Below are positions 5,556 through 7,944 of a stretch of 7,944 nt of DNA, piece after piece. Source of the DNA: Bacteroidetes bacterium HGW-Bacteroidetes-12 (lineage in GTDB: Bacteria > Bacteroidota > Bacteroidia > Flavobacteriales_E > Vicingaceae). How positions within the stretch are numbered: the first letter of the stretch is position 1; each line of letters starts with the position of its first letter. The notes under the pieces were generated by a model. That model saw nothing but the letters and a program-made list of their open reading frames with translations. It was not told the origin of the DNA and made no database searches. The position numbers and the translations under genes are program-made. The DNA is taken from the NCBI GenBank assembly GCA_002841035.1, contig PHDR01000121.1, positions 1-7,944 on the forward strand, read 5' to 3'.

Positions 5556-7124
5556 ATGGCAAATCAGGAGCAACAAAACAAAGCAAGACAACGAAATTTA
5601 TCATTAAACAAGATTGGTAGCACGTTAGAACATGGGAAACTACAACCTCAAGCAATTGATTTAGAGGAAGCAGTTTTGGGAGCATTAATGCTCGAAAAGG
5701 AAGCTGTAAACACGGCTATAGACATTTTACAGCCACAAAGTTTCTACAAAGATAGTCACCAAAAAATATTTGCAACGATTCAATATCTTTTTCAAAGTTC
5801 GCAAGCGGTTGATATTTTAACGGTTACCAATGAACTTAAAAAAAGAGGAGAATTAGAAATTGTTGGAGGAGCCTATTTTGTTACTCAACTTACCAATAGA
5901 GTAGCTTCGGCAGCTAATATTGAATTTCATGCAAGAGTAATAGCTCAAAAATACATTCAACGCGAATTGATACGAATTTCATCTGAAATTATTACTGATG
6001 CTTATGATGAAACTACAGATGTTTTTACCCTATTAGACAAAGCCGAATCGAGTTTATTTTCCGTAGCGGAAGGAAACATCCGCAAAAGCTTTGAATCCAT
6101 GACTGATTTGATTCGAGGAGCCATGGAACAGATTGAAACAGCAAAAAACAAAGAAACAGGCGTTATTGGAGTTCCTTCAGGATTTACTGCATTAGATAGA
6201 ATAACTTCAGGATGGCAACCTTCCGATTTAGTTATTATTGCTGCCCGTCCTGCAATGGGGAAAACCTCTTACGTACTTTCTTTAGCAAGAAATGCAGCAG
6301 TAGATTTTAAAATACCAGTAGCATTTTTCTCTTTAGAAATGTCTTCTATTCAATTGGTTACCCGATTAATTTCAGCCGAATCTGGAATTTCATCAGGAAA
6401 ACTAAGAAGTGGCAATTTACGAAATGACGAAATACAACAAATTCAATCCAGAATTACTGGTTTAGCAGATGCACCATTATTTATTGATGACACAGCAGGA
6501 TTATCTGTATTTGAATTGAGAGCAAAAGCCAGAAGGTTAAAAGCTAAACATAACATACAATTATTAATTATCGATTACCTTCAACTCATGTCTGGAAATG
6601 GTGAAGGAGGGAAAGGTGCAGGAAACAGAGAACAAGAAATTAGCATGATTTCTCGTTCGTTAAAAAGCATAGCAAAAGAGTTAAGCATACCTGTGTTAGC
6701 CTTATCTCAACTAAGTAGAGCTGTAGAAACAAGAGGTGGAGATAAAAAACCACAACTTTCCGATTTAAGAGAATCTGGTTCTATAGAGCAAGATGCCGAC
6801 ATGGTTCAATTTATTCACCGTCCTTCTTATTATCAAATTTTTCAGGATGAAGATGGAAACTCAACAGAAGGAAAAGCAACTATTTTGATAGCAAAACACA
6901 GAAATGGAGCTGTTTGTGATGTGCACCTACGTTTTATTGATGAGTTAGCTAAATTTGAAGATTTTGATAACAATAGTACTAATTTTGATGATAGTCAATT
7001 TGCTACTATGCCTATAGGAACAGACTTTGATACAAATCCAACGCTTACTTTACCATCAAAAATGAATGATAGTAGCGATGATTTTGATTATGGCAACGGA
7101 AATCCTGATGAAGCACCGTTTTAA
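5556..7124 (+). CDS. dnaB: Replicative DNA helicase DnaB
   Basis: DnaB is the hexameric ring helicase that unwinds DNA ahead of the replication fork and recruits primase. The 522-residue product has the N-terminal domain at about 28-135 (LQPQAIDLEEAVLGALMLEK and GGAYFVTQLTNRVASAANIE), a linker to about 195, and the RecA-like motor at about 200-465. Walker A is ARPAMGKTS (230-238, Lys236 Thr237) and Walker B is LLIIDYLQLM (336-345). The H3 sensor is ALSQLSRAVETR (382-393). DLRESGSIEQDADMV (403-417) and the arginine-finger region AKHRNG (446-451) follow. No intein or frameshift interrupts it. Residues 466-522 form an Asp/Asn-rich, probably disordered tail ending in DEAPF. The ATG at 5556 leaves a 30-residue basic, polar extension before the conserved domain. 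The next gene starts 50 bases downstream on the same strand and may be co-transcribed. Confidence 0.98.
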   Translation: MANQEQQNKARQRNLSLNKIGSTLEHGKLQPQAIDLEEAVLGALMLEKEAVNTAIDILQPQSFYKDSHQKIFATIQYLFQSSQAVDILTVTNELKKRGELEIVGGAYFVTQLTNRVASAANIEFHARVIAQKYIQRELIRISSEIITDAYDETTDVFTLLDKAESSLFSVAEGNIRKSFESMTDLIRGAMEQIETAKNKETGVIGVPSGFTALDRITSGWQPSDLVIIAARPAMGKTSYVLSLARNAAVDFKIPVAFFSLEMSSIQLVTRLISAESGISSGKLRSGNLRNDEIQQIQSRITGLADAPLFIDDTAGLSVFELRAKARRLKAKHNIQLLIIDYLQLMSGNGEGGKGAGNREQEISMISRSLKSIAKELSIPVLALSQLSRAVETRGGDKKPQLSDLRESGSIEQDADMVQFIHRPSYYQIFQDEDGNSTEGKATILIAKHRNGAVCDVHLRFIDELAKFEDFDNNSTNFDDSQFATMPIGTDFDTNPTLTLPSKMNDSSDDFDYGNGNPDEAPF

Positions 7125-7174
7125 TTGACAATAAACATTTTCATACACGTTTTACTTTACAAACTTTTAGCATA

Positions 7175-7944
7175 ATGAAAAAGCTATTTTTTATTTTCTG
7201 TTTATTTCTTTTTTCATACCAAGCAAGTGCAACTTATTTGCTTATCCCTATGGATGATGCCCAAAAAAACCATTTAAAAGCTTATGGAATTGCCTATTGG
7301 ACTCTAGAAAATAATGTAGAAATAGAATGGTTATTGAATTATCGAGGAGGGAGCTTTTTGGTAAAACATATAAAAACATTAGAAGAAGAATTATTAATAA
7401 GAGGTGTTTCTTTTGAAGTAATAGCAGATGTGAAAGCAAGTGTTATTTTACAAGAAATTGCCGACCCAGAAATAAATATGGATGTAGTAAAATTAGAAAA
7501 AGCTCCAAAAATTGCTGTTTACTCTCCTAAAAACAAACAACCCTGGGATGATGCTGTTACATTAGTGTTAACGTATGCCGAAATTCCTTATGATGTACTT
7601 TATGATGATGAAATTATTGCTGGAAAACTCCCTTTGTATGACTGGCTTCATCTTCATCACGAAGATTTTACAGGGCAATATGGTAAATTTTATTCAAATT
7701 ACAAAGATGCGGCTTGGTACAGAGAGCAAGTAAGATACAACGAAGACAATGCGGCTCGTTTAGGCTTTAAAAAAGTATCTCAACTAAAATTAGCCGTAGC
7801 AAAAAATATTAAAGAATTTACAACAGGAGGAGGCTTTTTATTTGCCATGTGTTCAGGAACTGATGCGTTGGATATTGCTCTTGCTGCTGAAGGATTGGAT
7901 ATTTGCGAAGCGATGTATGATGGAGACGGTTCAACTCCTAATTA
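7175..7944 (+). CDS. Secreted 'asparagine synthetase B'-labelled protein, N-terminal part
   Basis: The ATG at 7175 opens a frame that runs off the window end after 256 residues; the C-terminus is missing. It begins with a clear signal peptide, MKKLFFIFCLFLFSYQASA, probably cut after residue 19, so the product should be periplasmic or secreted. Conserved stretches are YLLIPMDDAQKNHLKAYGIA (21-40), KIAVYSP (112-118), WLHLHHEDFTGQYGKF (157-172) and GGGFLFAMCSGTD (218-230). I recall this as a conserved family of Bacteroidota, commonly labelled 'asparagine synthetase B' by automated annotation. The label is doubtful: a true AsnB is cytoplasmic and starts with a catalytic Cys2, while this protein is exported. 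GGGFLFAMCSGTD (Cys226) resembles the nucleophile turn of class I glutamine-amidotransferase-like folds, which is inference. It lies 50 bases after dnaB on the same strand, with no clear terminator between. Confidence 0.85.
   Translation, partial: MKKLFFIFCLFLFSYQASATYLLIPMDDAQKNHLKAYGIAYWTLENNVEIEWLLNYRGGSFLVKHIKTLEEELLIRGVSFEVIADVKASVILQEIADPEINMDVVKLEKAPKIAVYSPKNKQPWDDAVTLVLTYAEIPYDVLYDDEIIAGKLPLYDWLHLHHEDFTGQYGKFYSNYKDAAWYREQVRYNEDNAARLGFKKVSQLKLAVAKNIKEFTTGGGFLFAMCSGTDALDIALAAEGLDICEAMYDGDGSTPN

Noticed and set aside
5556..7124. Intein or phage-type origin of the dnaB gene.
   Set aside because: The motor domain is continuous through Walker A, Walker B and H3 with no insertion, and the N-terminal domain is of the chromosomal type.
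7248..7439. 63-codon minus-strand open frame rich in Leu.
   Set aside because: It lies opposite the well-supported secreted protein gene at 7175, and its Leu-rich content mirrors that gene's codons.

Overview
The window reads as chromosomal DNA of a member of the Bacteroidota, most likely a Flavobacteriales- or Cytophagales-like bacterium. The evidence is strong AT-richness, no Shine-Dalgarno sequences before the genes, several promoter -7 boxes of the Bacteroidota form TAnnTTTG a few bases upstream of start codons, a lipoprotein signal of the form FSC-KKDGDD, and a secreted protein family (the final gene) that I know mainly from this phylum. I did not compute base composition and could not search databases.

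Layout, left to right. (1) 1-593, minus strand: the N-terminal part of an exported, probably propeller-forming protein, cut by the window edge and apparently starting at TTG. (2) 594-868: a compact intergenic region with a Bacteroidota-type promoter, three 9-bp direct repeats spaced exactly 21 bp apart just upstream of that promoter, and a 157-bp palindromic repeat element whose far end supplies the stop codon of the next gene. (3) 869-2158, minus: a lipoprotein with an Ig-like domain followed by a likely beta-propeller. (4) 2226-2450, plus: a small DUF3820 protein. (5) 2469-3992, minus: cofactor-independent phosphoglycerate mutase (gpmI) with all catalytic residues visible. (6) 3993-5555: an AT-rich, dyad-rich leader, an unrecognised 272-residue gene with a GTG start, a possible 61-residue gene, then the dnaB upstream region. 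(7) 5556-7124, plus: replicative helicase dnaB. (8) 7175-7944, plus: the N-terminal 256 residues of a secreted protein of the family often labelled 'asparagine synthetase B' in flavobacteria, cut by the window end.

The genes do not form one pathway. gpmI (glycolysis) and dnaB (replication) are core genes. The pair at 4278-5327 between them looks like accessory material. The left part concerns exported or surface proteins. I found no convincing new multi-gene system. The best leads are the 21-bp-phased repeats at 657-707 (spacing like LytTR-type regulator sites), the palindromic element at 716-872, the orphan insert at 4278-5327, the near-leaderless dnaB promoter, and the SSB-like acidic tip on DnaB. 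There are no tRNA, rRNA, CRISPR or insertion-sequence transposase genes that I can see.
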